The position numbers were made by a program, and so were the translations under genes. A stretch of 64,000 nucleotides of DNA from JBNNGK01 sp050268245. GTDB taxonomy: Bacteria > Pseudomonadota > Gammaproteobacteria > Enterobacterales > Enterobacteriaceae. The DNA lies in the NCBI RefSeq assembly GCF_050268245.1, contig NZ_JBNNGK010000006.1:124001-188000 (forward strand), in the 5' to 3' direction. The notes under the pieces were generated by a model that saw nothing but the letters and a program-made list of their open reading frames with translations, was not told the DNA's origin and did not search any database. Positions 45,778-53,492 of this stretch are shown piece after piece. The stretch's first letter is position 1, and each line of letters begins with the position of its first letter.

Positions 45778-47439
45778 ATGCTGGCACAATTAACCATCAG
45801 CAATTTTGCTATCGTTCGTGAGTTGGAAATCGACTTTCAACCGGGTATGACGGCGATTACCGGTGAAACCGGTGCCGGTAAGTCGATTGCTATTGATGCG
45901 TTAGGGCTGTGCCTTGGTAACCGCGCCGAGGGTAACGTTGTGCGCCAAGGTGCCTCTCGCGCCGATTTGTGCGCGCGCTTCTCCTTGGTTGATACCCCAT
46001 CCGCCCGCGAATGGTTGGAGCAAAACCATCTGGATGACAGTAACGAATGCCTGCTCCGGCGGGTCATCGGCACCGATGGCCGCTCCCGTGGTTATATCAA
46101 CGGCACCTCCGTTCCTCTATCGCAACTGCGTGAATTGGGTCAACGGTTGATTCAAATTCACGGCCAGCATGCGCACCAACTGCTACTGAAACCCGAACAC
46201 CAAAAATCTTTACTGGATGCCTACGTCGGTGAAACAGCATTGATGGCATCGATGCGCCAAGCCTTTCAGCAGTGGCACCAAAGCTGTCGAGAACTGGCAC
46301 ACCATCAGCAGCAATCCATTGAGCGTGAGGCGCGTAAGCAACTGCTGCAATATCAATTAAAAGAGCTAAACGAATTCGCGCCACAACCCGGTGAGTTTGA
46401 GCAAATCGATAGTGAATATAAGCGGCTGGCTAACAGCGGCCAATTGCTGACGCTGAGCCAACAGGCTTTGCATCATTTGGCCGATGATGATGAGCACAAC
46501 ATGCTCAGCCAACTGCATTGCGTTAAACATCTGTTGGTGGAATTGACCGGGATGGATGACAAGCTGTCCAACCTGCTCGACATGTTGGAGGAGGCCTCAA
46601 TCCAAATCAGCGAAGCAAGCGATGAACTGCGCCATTACGCTGAACGGATGGATCTGGATCCAAATCGTTTATACGAGTTAGAACAACGCATTTCGCGCCA
46701 AATCAGTCTGGCACGTAAACACCATATCGCGCCTGAAGCACTGCCGCTGCGGCATCAACAATTGCTTGACGAGCAACATGCACTTTCTCAACAGGAAAGT
46801 GACCATCAGCACCTAAACGAAGCGGTTTTACAGCATCATCAACACGCATTGGCACTGGCCGAACAGTTGCACCAAAAACGTCAGCATTACGCTGATGAGC
46901 TCACCCAGTTAATTACCAGCAGCATGCATACGCTCTCAATGCCGCACGGTCAGTTCCATATTGAGGTGCATTTTGAGCCAGAACATTTAGGGGCCGAAGG
47001 CGCGAGCCGCGTGGAGTTTTGTGTTTCCACCAACCCTGGTCAACCACTGCAAGCGCTAGCTAAGGTCGCTTCTGGCGGCGAACTTTCGCGCATCGCCTTG
47101 GCCATTCAAGTCATTACCGCGCGTAAAATGGAAACGCCAGCGCTAATTTTCGACGAGGTTGATGTGGGAATCAGTGGCCCAACTGCCGCTATCGTGGGGC
47201 GTTTACTGCGCCAACTTGGGGAGTCCACTCAGGTGATGTGTGTGACCCACCTACCGCAAGTGGCCGGTTGTGGGCATCAGCATTTCTTTGTGAGCAAACA
47301 AACCGACGGCACCGTGACGGAAACGCAAATGACTCCCTTAGACAAACGAGCGCGTCTGCAAGAACTTGCGCGCCTGCTCGGCGGCAGCCAAGTGACCCGA
47401 AACACGCTGGCCAACGCAAAAGAGCTGCTCGCGGCGTAA
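45778..47439 (+). CDS. recN: DNA repair protein RecN
   Basis: The 553-residue SMC-like ATPase has Walker A TGETGAGKS (29-37), two long coiled-coil arms and, near the end, KVASGGELSRIALAIQV and IFDEVDVGISGPTA. It holds broken DNA ends during double-strand break repair. I start at MLAQLTISNF after AGGAAGG, giving the E. coli length. Confidence 0.98.
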   Translation: MLAQLTISNFAIVRELEIDFQPGMTAITGETGAGKSIAIDALGLCLGNRAEGNVVRQGASRADLCARFSLVDTPSAREWLEQNHLDDSNECLLRRVIGTDGRSRGYINGTSVPLSQLRELGQRLIQIHGQHAHQLLLKPEHQKSLLDAYVGETALMASMRQAFQQWHQSCRELAHHQQQSIEREARKQLLQYQLKELNEFAPQPGEFEQIDSEYKRLANSGQLLTLSQQALHHLADDDEHNMLSQLHCVKHLLVELTGMDDKLSNLLDMLEEASIQISEASDELRHYAERMDLDPNRLYELEQRISRQISLARKHHIAPEALPLRHQQLLDEQHALSQQESDHQHLNEAVLQHHQHALALAEQLHQKRQHYADELTQLITSSMHTLSMPHGQFHIEVHFEPEHLGAEGASRVEFCVSTNPGQPLQALAKVASGGELSRIALAIQVITARKMETPALIFDEVDVGISGPTAAIVGRLLRQLGESTQVMCVTHLPQVAGCGHQHFFVSKQTDGTVTETQMTPLDKRARLQELARLLGGSQVTRNTLANAKELLAA

Positions 47440-47524
47440 CACACCAATAAAATTTCGACAAAATAAGCATATTGCTGAACCTGACAGGCTAAACGTATCC
47501 GGTTCAGATAATGCAAAAAAGATG

Positions 47525-47577
47525 TGGGCAGGCATTGTACGCTGCCCTGCCCTTAGAAAATCGGTTACGATTTTTTC
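47525..47577 (+). terminator. recN terminator region
   Basis: A stem GGGCAG...CTGCCC (47525-47551) is followed by AAAATCG, GTTA, CGATTTT running into T residues at 47558-47577. The second hairpin looks like the functional terminator. Confidence 0.65.
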
Positions 47578-47626
47578 AGTAGTCAAAGGGCAATGCCCTG
47601 AGCAGAGCAACACGCTAGCGGCTATT

Positions 47627-47654
47627 TGAACTTTTTTCCTATCATGCAGTCCGA
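47627..47654 (+). promoter_or_regulatory. Sigma-E promoter of bamE
   Basis: TGAACTT, 16 bases, then TCCGA resembles the sigma-E consensus GGAACTT-N16-TCTGA. It would give a leader of about 130 bases. bamE (smpA) belongs to the sigma-E regulon in E. coli. Confidence 0.65.
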
Positions 47655-47788
47655 CGTTTGCGCCAGAACGCTCCCCCTTTCATCACAACACCGTGAAAAA
47701 TGAAAGGGTATTCAATAGATTTCAGGTTTCCAACTGCTGCAAGGTCTATTATCATCGGCAGCTTATGCCCTAAAGGAATGTGATTACT

Positions 47789-48127
47789 ATGCGCTGTAAA
47801 ATGCTAACTGCTGCCGCTGTGGTTCTTGTGATGTTAACTGCGGGCTGTTCTACCTTTGAGAAAGTGGTTTACCGCCCGGACATCAACCAAGGGAACTACC
47901 TGACCGCAACCGACGTGGCAAAAATCCATAAGGGTATGACCCAACAGCAAGTGGCTTACACTCTGGGAACCCCAATGCTACAGGATCCGTTTGGCACTCA
48001 GACTTGGTTCTACGTGTTCCGTCAGCAACCGGGCCATGAGAAAATCACGCAGCAAACGCTGACGCTGACTTTCGACAGTGCCGGTGTGCTAACGGATATG
48101 CAAAACAAACCAACACTGACCAAATAA
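47789..48127 (+). CDS. bamE: Outer-membrane assembly lipoprotein BamE
   Basis: The 112-residue lipoprotein has the lipobox LTAGC with acylated Cys20 and the conserved RPDINQGNYLTATDV and FGTQTWFYVFRQQPGH. It is a small subunit of the BAM complex that inserts beta-barrel proteins. I start at MRCKMLTAAAV, three codons inside the longest frame. Confidence 0.97.
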   Translation: MRCKMLTAAAVVLVMLTAGCSTFEKVVYRPDINQGNYLTATDVAKIHKGMTQQQVAYTLGTPMLQDPFGTQTWFYVFRQQPGHEKITQQTLTLTFDSAGVLTDMQNKPTLTK

Positions 48128-48214
48128 TCGATGCGCTAACACTTCCGGCCCATGCGGGAAGCAGGATCTCAGGCATGACAGTGGTAGGCTGCAACTCGGA
48201 AGGTGTTGTTTGAT

Positions 48215-48246
48215 AAAAATAAGGCGCTTTGAGCGCCTTATTTTTT
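48215..48246. terminator. Bidirectional terminator between bamE and rnfH
   Basis: AATAAGGCGC and GCGCCTTATT flank a short loop, with A and T tracts on both sides. The rnfH stop codon lies inside the downstream arm. Confidence 0.85.
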
Positions 48247-48522
48247 TGCTTTCTCTGCCCGCTGCCGCCGCAGCTCTTTTGGATCGGCAATCAGAGGCCG
48301 ATAGATTTCAACCCGATCGCCATCATGCAGCTCATCACCCAACTTAGCAGGACGACTATAAATCCCCACTTTATTAGCGCTTAAGTCAATATCTTTACGT
48401 ATCGCTAACAAACCGGAGGCCTGAATAGCCTCTTCAACAGTACTGCCCGCTTTTAACGTCACGTACCGCAAGTATTGCCGCTCAGGTAATGCGTAGACAA
48501 CTTCTACGCGTATATCAGACAC
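48238..48522 (-). CDS. rnfH: RnfH family ubiquitin-like protein
   Basis: The 94-residue protein starts at a GTG (VSDIRVEVVYALPERQ) preceded by AGAGG and overlaps the end of ratA by 8 bases. It follows E. coli RnfH, with VGIYSRPAKLGDELHDGDRVEIYRP (in parts VGIYSRPAKL and GDRVEIYRPL). It has a beta-grasp fold; the role is unclear, and the ratA-rnfH pair resembles a toxin-antitoxin layout, though antitoxin activity has not been supported in E. coli. Confidence 0.9.
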   Translation of the reverse strand: MSDIRVEVVYALPERQYLRYVTLKAGSTVEEAIQASGLLAIRKDIDLSANKVGIYSRPAKLGDELHDGDRVEIYRPLIADPKELRRQRAEKAKK

Positions 48523-48949
48523 TGTAAACCTCTTTTGCCCGCTGGGTGAATGCTTGAACCATGCTCCCTGCCAGCTCCTTGAAAACTTTGCCGAAGGCCA
48601 ACTCAATCAATTTGTTGGTGAATTCAAAATCCAAATGTAATTCAACTTTACACGCCTCTGGGCTGAGTGGCGTAAACTGCCAGCCCCCCATCAACGTACG
48701 GAACGGGCCGTCAACTAACTGCATATTGATGCTTTGGTTATCCTGCAGCGTATTTCGGGTAGTAAATGTCTTACTGATCCCTGCTTTTGCAACGTCTACA
48801 GCAGCGGTCATTTCATTATCGGTAGCATTGATAACCCGACTACCCGTGCAGCCAGGCAGAAAATCTGGATAAGAATGAACATCGTTAACCAACTGGTACA
48901 TCTGCGCAGCGCTAAACGGCACCAACGCAGACCGACTGATCTGAGGCAT
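48515..48949 (-). CDS. ratA: START-domain protein RatA
   Basis: The 144-residue protein of the coenzyme Q-binding (COQ10/START) fold begins MPQISRSALVPFSAAQMYQLVNDV in two parts: MPQISRSALVPF and YQLVNDVHSYPDFLPGC. In E. coli it is reported to block 70S association; homologues also act in ubiquinone function. It lies between rnfH and smpB as in E. coli. Confidence 0.92.
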   Translation of the reverse strand: MPQISRSALVPFSAAQMYQLVNDVHSYPDFLPGCTGSRVINATDNEMTAAVDVAKAGISKTFTTRNTLQDNQSINMQLVDGPFRTLMGGWQFTPLSPEACKVELHLDFEFTNKLIELAFGKVFKELAGSMVQAFTQRAKEVYSV

Positions 48950-49110
48950 ATCATTTCCTGTGAAACATAAATCGTACAGATAATAACATTTATCTGGCGC
49001 CAGACAAAAAATCTGCTACACATTTGAGTCACCGAAAATCCGAGGATTTGCTCAGACACTGAACGCTAAAAGATTTCTTTCGCTGTGGCATCCAGTATAA
49101 TGGCAACACT

Positions 49111-49593
49111 ATGACAAAGAAAAAAGCATACAAACCCGGCTCAGCCACCATTGCGCAAAACAAACGTGCCCGTTTCGAGTACTTCATCGAGGAAGAGCTC
49201 GAGGCTGGTCTGTCTCTACAAGGGTGGGAAGTCAAATCGCTGCGTGCTGGTAAAGCCAACATCAGCGACAGCTACGTAATGTTCCGTGATGGTGAAGCCT
49301 ACCTGTTCGGTGCCACCATTACGCCATTGAATGTTGCTTCGTCGCATGTGGTATGCGATCCAACGCGTTCCCGTAAATTGCTGCTAAAGAAACGTGAGCT
49401 TGACTCACTGCTTGGCCGCGTCAACCGCGAAGGTTATACCGTCGTCGCGCTTTCCATGTATTGGAAAAATGCTTGGACCAAATTGAAAATCGGCGTGGCG
49501 AAGGGTAAGAAAGAACACGATAAACGCGATAACATCAAAGATCGTGAATGGCAGACGGCGAAAGCCCGTATTATGAAGAATGCGAATCGTTAA
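49111..49593 (+). CDS. smpB: SsrA-binding protein SmpB
   Basis: The 160-residue trans-translation factor has the OB-fold core IAQNKRARFEYFIEEELEAG (20 residues) and a basic tail DKRDNIKDREWQTAKARI. It delivers tmRNA to stalled ribosomes. The tmRNA gene follows about 50 bases later. Confidence 0.98.
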   Translation: MTKKKAYKPGSATIAQNKRARFEYFIEEELEAGLSLQGWEVKSLRAGKANISDSYVMFRDGEAYLFGATITPLNVASSHVVCDPTRSRKLLLKKRELDSLLGRVNREGYTVVALSMYWKNAWTKLKIGVAKGKKEHDKRDNIKDREWQTAKARIMKNANR

Positions 49594-49643
49594 GCCACTG
49601 GCTTTACAGCGCAAACTTCTGGTATACTGCCGATTAGTTACTT

Positions 49644-50007
49644 GGGGCTGATTCTGGATTCGACGGGATTTGCGAAGCCCAAGGAGCATGCCGAGGGGCG
49701 GTTGGCCTCGTAAAAAGCCGCAAAAAAATAGTCGCAAACGACGAAAACTACGCACTAGCAGCTTAATAACCTGCTCAGAGCCCTCTCTCCCTAGCCTCCG
49801 CTCTTAGGACGGGGATCAAGAGAGGTCAAACCCAAAAGAGATCGCGTGGAAGTCCTGCCTGGGGCTGAAGCGTTAAATCTAATCAGGCTAGTTTGTTAGT
49901 GGCGTGTCCATCCGCAGCTGGCAAGCGAATGTAAAGATTGGACTAAGCATGTAGTGCCGACGGTGTAGTAATTTCGGACGGGGGTTCAAATCCCCCCAGC
50001 TCCACCA
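49644..50007 (+). ncRNA. ssrA: Transfer-messenger RNA
   Basis: The 364-base gene starts GGGGCTGATTCTGGATTCGA and ends with the T-arm and encoded CCA (TCCACCA, 50001-50007). The tag ORF at 49734-49766 encodes ANDENYALAA followed by TAA, identical to the E. coli tag. A TATACT -10 element lies at 49623-49628. With SmpB it rescues stalled ribosomes. The 3' end is a common integration site, and an integrase remnant follows. Confidence 0.99.
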
Positions 50008-50045
50008 AATTCTTGGTTGATGGTTACCAGAGTCATCCGATTAAG

Positions 50046-50086
50046 TCTAAAAAGCCCGCATGGCACAAGCCCTGCGGGCTTTTTTG
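50046..50086 (+). terminator. ssrA terminator
   Basis: AGCCCGCA and TGCGGGCT form a stem with a short loop followed by six Ts, downstream of the tmRNA. Confidence 0.85.
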
Positions 50087-50210
50087 TACCTGCAATTTGT
50101 CCCCCGGAGTCTGAAGCCAACTAATTAAATCCGAACCTTTTAGGCACCTTGTTAGGCACCTCGTAAAGCATTATTGTTTTTGAGGAGCCTAAAACTATGG
50201 AAACCCGGCA

Positions 50211-50450
50211 ATGGCAAGACAAACCAAACCTTTATCCGTCAAAGAAATCGAATCCGCCAAACCCTAGGAAGCGGACTACGTTCTCTATGATGGCGATGGC
50301 CTTGAGCTACCCATCAAATCCACCGGCAGCAATATATGGCAGTTTCACTACATTCGCCCTGTCACCAAAAAGCGTGCGAAAAACAGCATCGGCCCCTACT
50401 TAAAACAACACGGGTGATAGTGGCGGCTGTCAGACCGCACCAACAGCCGA
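50211..50450 (+). pseudogene. Remnant of a P4-type tyrosine integrase
   Basis: The frame opens MARQTKPLSVKEIESAKP, meets a TAG, and continues EADYVLYDGDGLELPIKSTG and NIWQFHYIRPVTKKRAKNSIG, which is the arm-binding N-terminus of P4-family integrases. Two further stops follow and the catalytic domain is absent. Its position just after the ssrA 3' end is the classical insertion site, so a former island was integrated here and largely lost. Confidence 0.8.
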
Positions 50451-50599
50451 CAATACTGGGCCACATTCGTTAAAATTGATGCCTATCTCATCCTCATGTC
50501 TTTCCTTGCTTGTATAGTAGATATCGCTCTCTTTTCCCTTGCACCTACCCTTACATTGATTTAGCATCTACTAAACTTAGAAAACACTAAAACAAAACA
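50451..50599. other. AT-rich region before ygaV
   Basis: No gene is evident. It links the integrase remnant with ygaV and probably holds the ygaV-ygaP promoter. Confidence 0.4.
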
Positions 50600-50914
50600 A
50601 TGACCAAAACGGAACGCGATCTTTTGTATGACAACGCCTCGCAGGCGGTAACACTTTTAAAATCAATGAGTAACTCAAATCGCTTATTGATTCTTTGCAT
50701 CCTCATTGATTCGCCGGGTACGTCAGCGGGCAACCTGAGCCAATTAACTGGGTTGAGCCCTTCGGCCACTTCCCAGCATCTGGCACGGATGAAAGACGAA
50801 GGGTTGATCGCATGCACCAGGGATGCGCAAAAAATGCATTACTTCATCAAAAACGAATCCATTATAAAAATAATCAGTACCTTAAAAGAGATTTATTGCC
50901 CGGAGGGTTTCTAA
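50600..50914 (+). CDS. ygaV: ArsR-family repressor YgaV
   Basis: The 104-residue winged-helix protein follows E. coli YgaV, with SNRLLILCILIDSPGTSAG and recognition helix SPSATSQHLARMKDEG. Cys33 (ILCIL) and Cys100 (IYCPEGF) are placed like the redox pair of the BigR/SqrR polysulfide sensors; Cys72 is additional. It probably represses its own operon with ygaP. The stop and the ygaP start share one base (TAATG). Confidence 0.9.
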   Translation: MTKTERDLLYDNASQAVTLLKSMSNSNRLLILCILIDSPGTSAGNLSQLTGLSPSATSQHLARMKDEGLIACTRDAQKMHYFIKNESIIKIISTLKEIYCPEGF

Positions 50915-51441
50915 TGACGCCAAAATCAGTATCACCGCAACAAGCGCAAGAAATGATTAAAGCCGGAGCGGCTCTTATCGACATCCGCGAACCGGCTGAA
51001 TTTTTACGTGAACATATCCCTGGAGCGATATCAGTGCCGTTATCAGAGATTAATGCTGGCAAAGAACTTGCCGGATTATCAACTCAACAGCCGGTTATTT
51101 TTCATTGCCAGGCAGGGTCGCGCACGGCTCAACATGCCAGCGCTTTAATCAAGATTACCGCCCCCGCCCCCACGTTATTATTAACTGGCGGAATTAATGC
51201 GTGGAAAAGTGCAAACCTTCCTATCATTGAAGATAAAAAACAACCGCTGCCCATTATGCGCCAGGTTCAGATTGTCGCAGGAACGTTAATTCTGATCGGT
51301 ACCGTGCTGGGTTATTCCTTTGATATGCGTTGGTTCTTGCTTTCTGGTTTTGTCGGCGCTGGCTTACTCTTTGCGGGTGTTAGCGGCTGGTGTGGCATGG
51401 CAAGCCTGCTGGCAAGCATGCCGTGGAACAAAGCGAAGTAA
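50914..51441 (+). CDS. ygaP: Membrane-anchored rhodanese YgaP
   Basis: The 175-residue sulfurtransferase has the persulfide cysteine in FHCQAGSRT (Cys65) and two C-terminal membrane helices (about 108-128 and 133-158). Together with YgaV it forms a sulfide/sulfane-sulfur response pair. I start at MTPKSVSPQQAQ, coupled to ygaV, since the longer frame overlaps that gene. Confidence 0.92.
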   Translation: MTPKSVSPQQAQEMIKAGAALIDIREPAEFLREHIPGAISVPLSEINAGKELAGLSTQQPVIFHCQAGSRTAQHASALIKITAPAPTLLLTGGINAWKSANLPIIEDKKQPLPIMRQVQIVAGTLILIGTVLGYSFDMRWFLLSGFVGAGLLFAGVSGWCGMASLLASMPWNKAK

Positions 51442-51602
51442 TAAGATCGATATAGGCTTAAAGCTGCGCCAATGATTATTGGATAAGCCATGATCACATC
51501 GAAAGTTGCCCATCGCCTCGCTCCCCTTAAATCATAAATATCGGGTCGATATCGTCGGCAATAACTCATCAGCCTGCCCAGCTTGCCGCAGGCTTTTGCG
51601 CT

Positions 51603-52532
51603 TTAATCATCAATAGGACGTGGCCGAGCTACCACCTCTTTTAGCGCTGGCGCTATTGCGGCATCCAACATCTCGCCGTGCCCGTACTCAGGCCATTCAC
51701 GGTAATGCACTTGCAAGCCGTCCAGTGCCGCTAAACGCTGCGCCAGTTTACGTGTATCATTCCGATTCGCGCCAGCACCGGCGTGATCCGGCTTTTTCTG
51801 CGTTCGCTGAGTACCCATCCACAACACCAGATGCGCAGCTAAGGTCGGGTGTTGCTGGAGTAAGTTTTGCGCTTCGTTAAAAATAAAGCGTTTTCCCCAC
51901 CACAATGACGGCTCAACAGCAATAAAGTTTTGGAACGCCTGTGGTTGAGTGAATAACGTATGCAGTACAAAAATACCGCCAAAAGAGTGCCCCCACAGCG
52001 TTTGTCGTTGGCGATCAACCATAAATCGCGCCTCGACAGCCGGTTTTATCTTAGTTTCGATCAGTTGAAGAAAATCATCAGCGCCCCCGTTGCGCCAATG
52101 CGGCATACCCGGGTGAACGCCGCGCTGATCCGCAGGCTGCTGAGGTGTGTAATCATAGGCTCTGCCGGGCGCATCAATCCGCAGAGCGTTGTCATAACCG
52201 ATCATGACCAACAATGGTGGGTGTGCGTCTTTCGCCAACTCAGACAACAGTTCGTTATTTAGCGCCATCAGTACCGCATTACCATCGAGAAAATAAATCA
52301 CCGGATAGCCCTGTGCCGGTGGCGGCTGATTCGGCGCAGCAAATCGAATGCGGTAATGCCGTTCACCCTCTTTCGAGCGTATACGTAAGTCGCTAAAACG
52401 GTAATCATCGGCCCCCAGATCGGCCACCGTGATACCGATCTTTTGCGCAAAATCAGGTTTCGCTAACGCTTGCAGTGGCGGAATCAAAGCAAGCAAACAC
52501 AGACCGAAAAAGGCAATGAAACGATGGAACAT
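51603..52532 (-). CDS. Alpha/beta hydrolase, Fes/IroE-like esterase (predicted exported)
   Basis: The 309-residue protein has a signal peptide ending near LQALAKPD. The esterase fold shows YPVIYFLDGNAVLMAL, the nucleophile in LWGHSFGGIFVLH (Ser183), and a probable catalytic His in EYGHGEML near residue 289. Siderophore esterases of the IroE type share this layout and act on catecholate siderophores in the periplasm, but no siderophore genes are near, so the substrate is open. It lies downstream of three lipoprotein genes on the same strand. Confidence 0.75.
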   Translation of the reverse strand: MFHRFIAFFGLCLLALIPPLQALAKPDFAQKIGITVADLGADDYRFSDLRIRSKEGERHYRIRFAAPNQPPPAQGYPVIYFLDGNAVLMALNNELLSELAKDAHPPLLVMIGYDNALRIDAPGRAYDYTPQQPADQRGVHPGMPHWRNGGADDFLQLIETKIKPAVEARFMVDRQRQTLWGHSFGGIFVLHTLFTQPQAFQNFIAVEPSLWWGKRFIFNEAQNLLQQHPTLAAHLVLWMGTQRTQKKPDHAGAGANRNDTRKLAQRLAALDGLQVHYREWPEYGHGEMLDAAIAPALKEVVARPRPIDD

Positions 52533-52647
52533 AGACTTTCCTGATAGCTGCATTTTCGTGTAGCTGACGCTACACATAAATAATAATGAGACGTAATATC
52601 GTCCAATTCTATTGTCATCCATTCAAAAAGGCCACGCCCTTACACGG

Positions 52648-53145
52648 TTATTTTCGTAATGCCTCCAATAAATCCTTTTCAAAAATGCCGTTTGAACGGC
52701 ACTCAGTCGGCTTGACCTTATCATTGCCATCGGCCGTCGTCAGTTGCGCTATGCCGTTAACCTGCACGCTAACCCGGCTTCCCTCTCCTGCGCTGTAAAC
52801 CTGGGCCACAAGCCGATAGTGGCGTTGCAGCGGTTGTGCTTGCTGTAACGCTGAACAATCAAGATAAGTATCCGCCAACGCGCTATTATCGCCGATGGCA
52901 GCAACAATACCGGACGGCGCATTCGCCACGGCGGGCGTTAACCCTTTCGCTTTAAACCATGCCTCCACTTTGCTGAACAGTTCATCAGGCCGCCGGTTAC
53001 CAATCAATGTTGCCGCTTCTGGCTGACTTGGGGCGGCAGTTTCACCCTCACTGGCCTGCGGGGAATTATCACTTTTCGTTGGTCCATATACTGAGACACA
53101 ACCGCTTAATATCATCACAGCGTAAAGTATATGTTTTTTCATCAT
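52648..53145 (-). CDS. Predicted lipoprotein, 165 residues
   Basis: It begins MMKKHILYAVMILSGC with a lipobox (LSGC) near residue 16, so the mature protein starts CVSVYGPTKSD. A Ser/Glu/Ala-rich linker precedes a small domain (about 50-165) with two further cysteines (LDCSALQQ and TECRSNG) that may form a disulfide. I do not recognise a family. The start codon follows two bases after the stop of the 22-residue lipoprotein and has only a weak ribosome site, which suggests coupling. Confidence 0.75.
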   Translation of the reverse strand: MMKKHILYAVMILSGCVSVYGPTKSDNSPQASEGETAAPSQPEAATLIGNRRPDELFSKVEAWFKAKGLTPAVANAPSGIVAAIGDNSALADTYLDCSALQQAQPLQRHYRLVAQVYSAGEGSRVSVQVNGIAQLTTADGNDKVKPTECRSNGIFEKDLLEALRK

Positions 53146-53147
53146 TA

Positions 53148-53216
53148 TTACCGGTAATAAAGTGAGACGCAGGCCGTCAATAAACTGACCATGCTAAACA
53201 GTACAATATAACGCAT
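53148..53216 (-). CDS. Mini-lipoprotein 2 (22 residues)
   Basis: The complete product is MRYIVLFSMVSLLTACVSLYYR. It is a signal peptide with lipobox LTAC followed by a mature part of only seven residues, CVSLYYR. AGGAGG lies 4 bases before the ATG and overlaps the stop of the preceding mini-lipoprotein. The pattern of start, ribosome site and lipobox twice in a row argues against chance. Confidence 0.75.
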   Translation of the reverse strand: MRYIVLFSMVSLLTACVSLYYR

Positions 53217-53225
53217 AGCGCCTCC

Positions 53226-53300
53226 TCAGCGATAATAGGCTGCCACACAGCCTGATAGCGTCAAACACCCGACTAACAGTAAAAAAATAGATAAACGCAT
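53226..53300 (-). CDS. Mini-lipoprotein 1 (24 residues)
   Basis: The product MRLSIFLLLVGCLTLSGC plus VAAYYR has a lipobox LSGC at Cys18 and a seven-residue mature part, CVAAYYR. AAGGAGA precedes the ATG by about 5 bases. It is the first gene of a four-gene run (two mini-lipoproteins, the 165-residue lipoprotein, the esterase). The mature ends of the first two differ only at two positions. Confidence 0.75.
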   Translation of the reverse strand: MRLSIFLLLVGCLTLSGCVAAYYR

Positions 53301-53492
53301 TTACTTCTCCTTGTGATTCGCTTATTAACGCCTAACCTGTTAATCACGTTAACCCATGCGAGACCGCATGAGTGACAAAACGATGATGTGCCCGTATTGG
53401 CACAACAAAATTGGCATATTGTGAGCCCGATATATTGTGTGTATTCTCAGCACGCTGGAAATAAGATCCAGTCGCGAATAAAAGGAAAAATC

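Noticed and set aside
48238..48949. ratA-rnfH as a toxin-antitoxin module
   Set aside because: The overlap and sizes suggest it, but RnfH is not accepted as an antitoxin in E. coli and both are conserved housekeeping-type genes, so I did not call a toxin-antitoxin system.
53356..53371. CATGCG-N4-CGCATG hairpin in the divergent region before the mini-lipoproteins
   Set aside because: It could be an operator or leader hairpin, but with only 6-bp arms and no second copy I could not separate it from chance.
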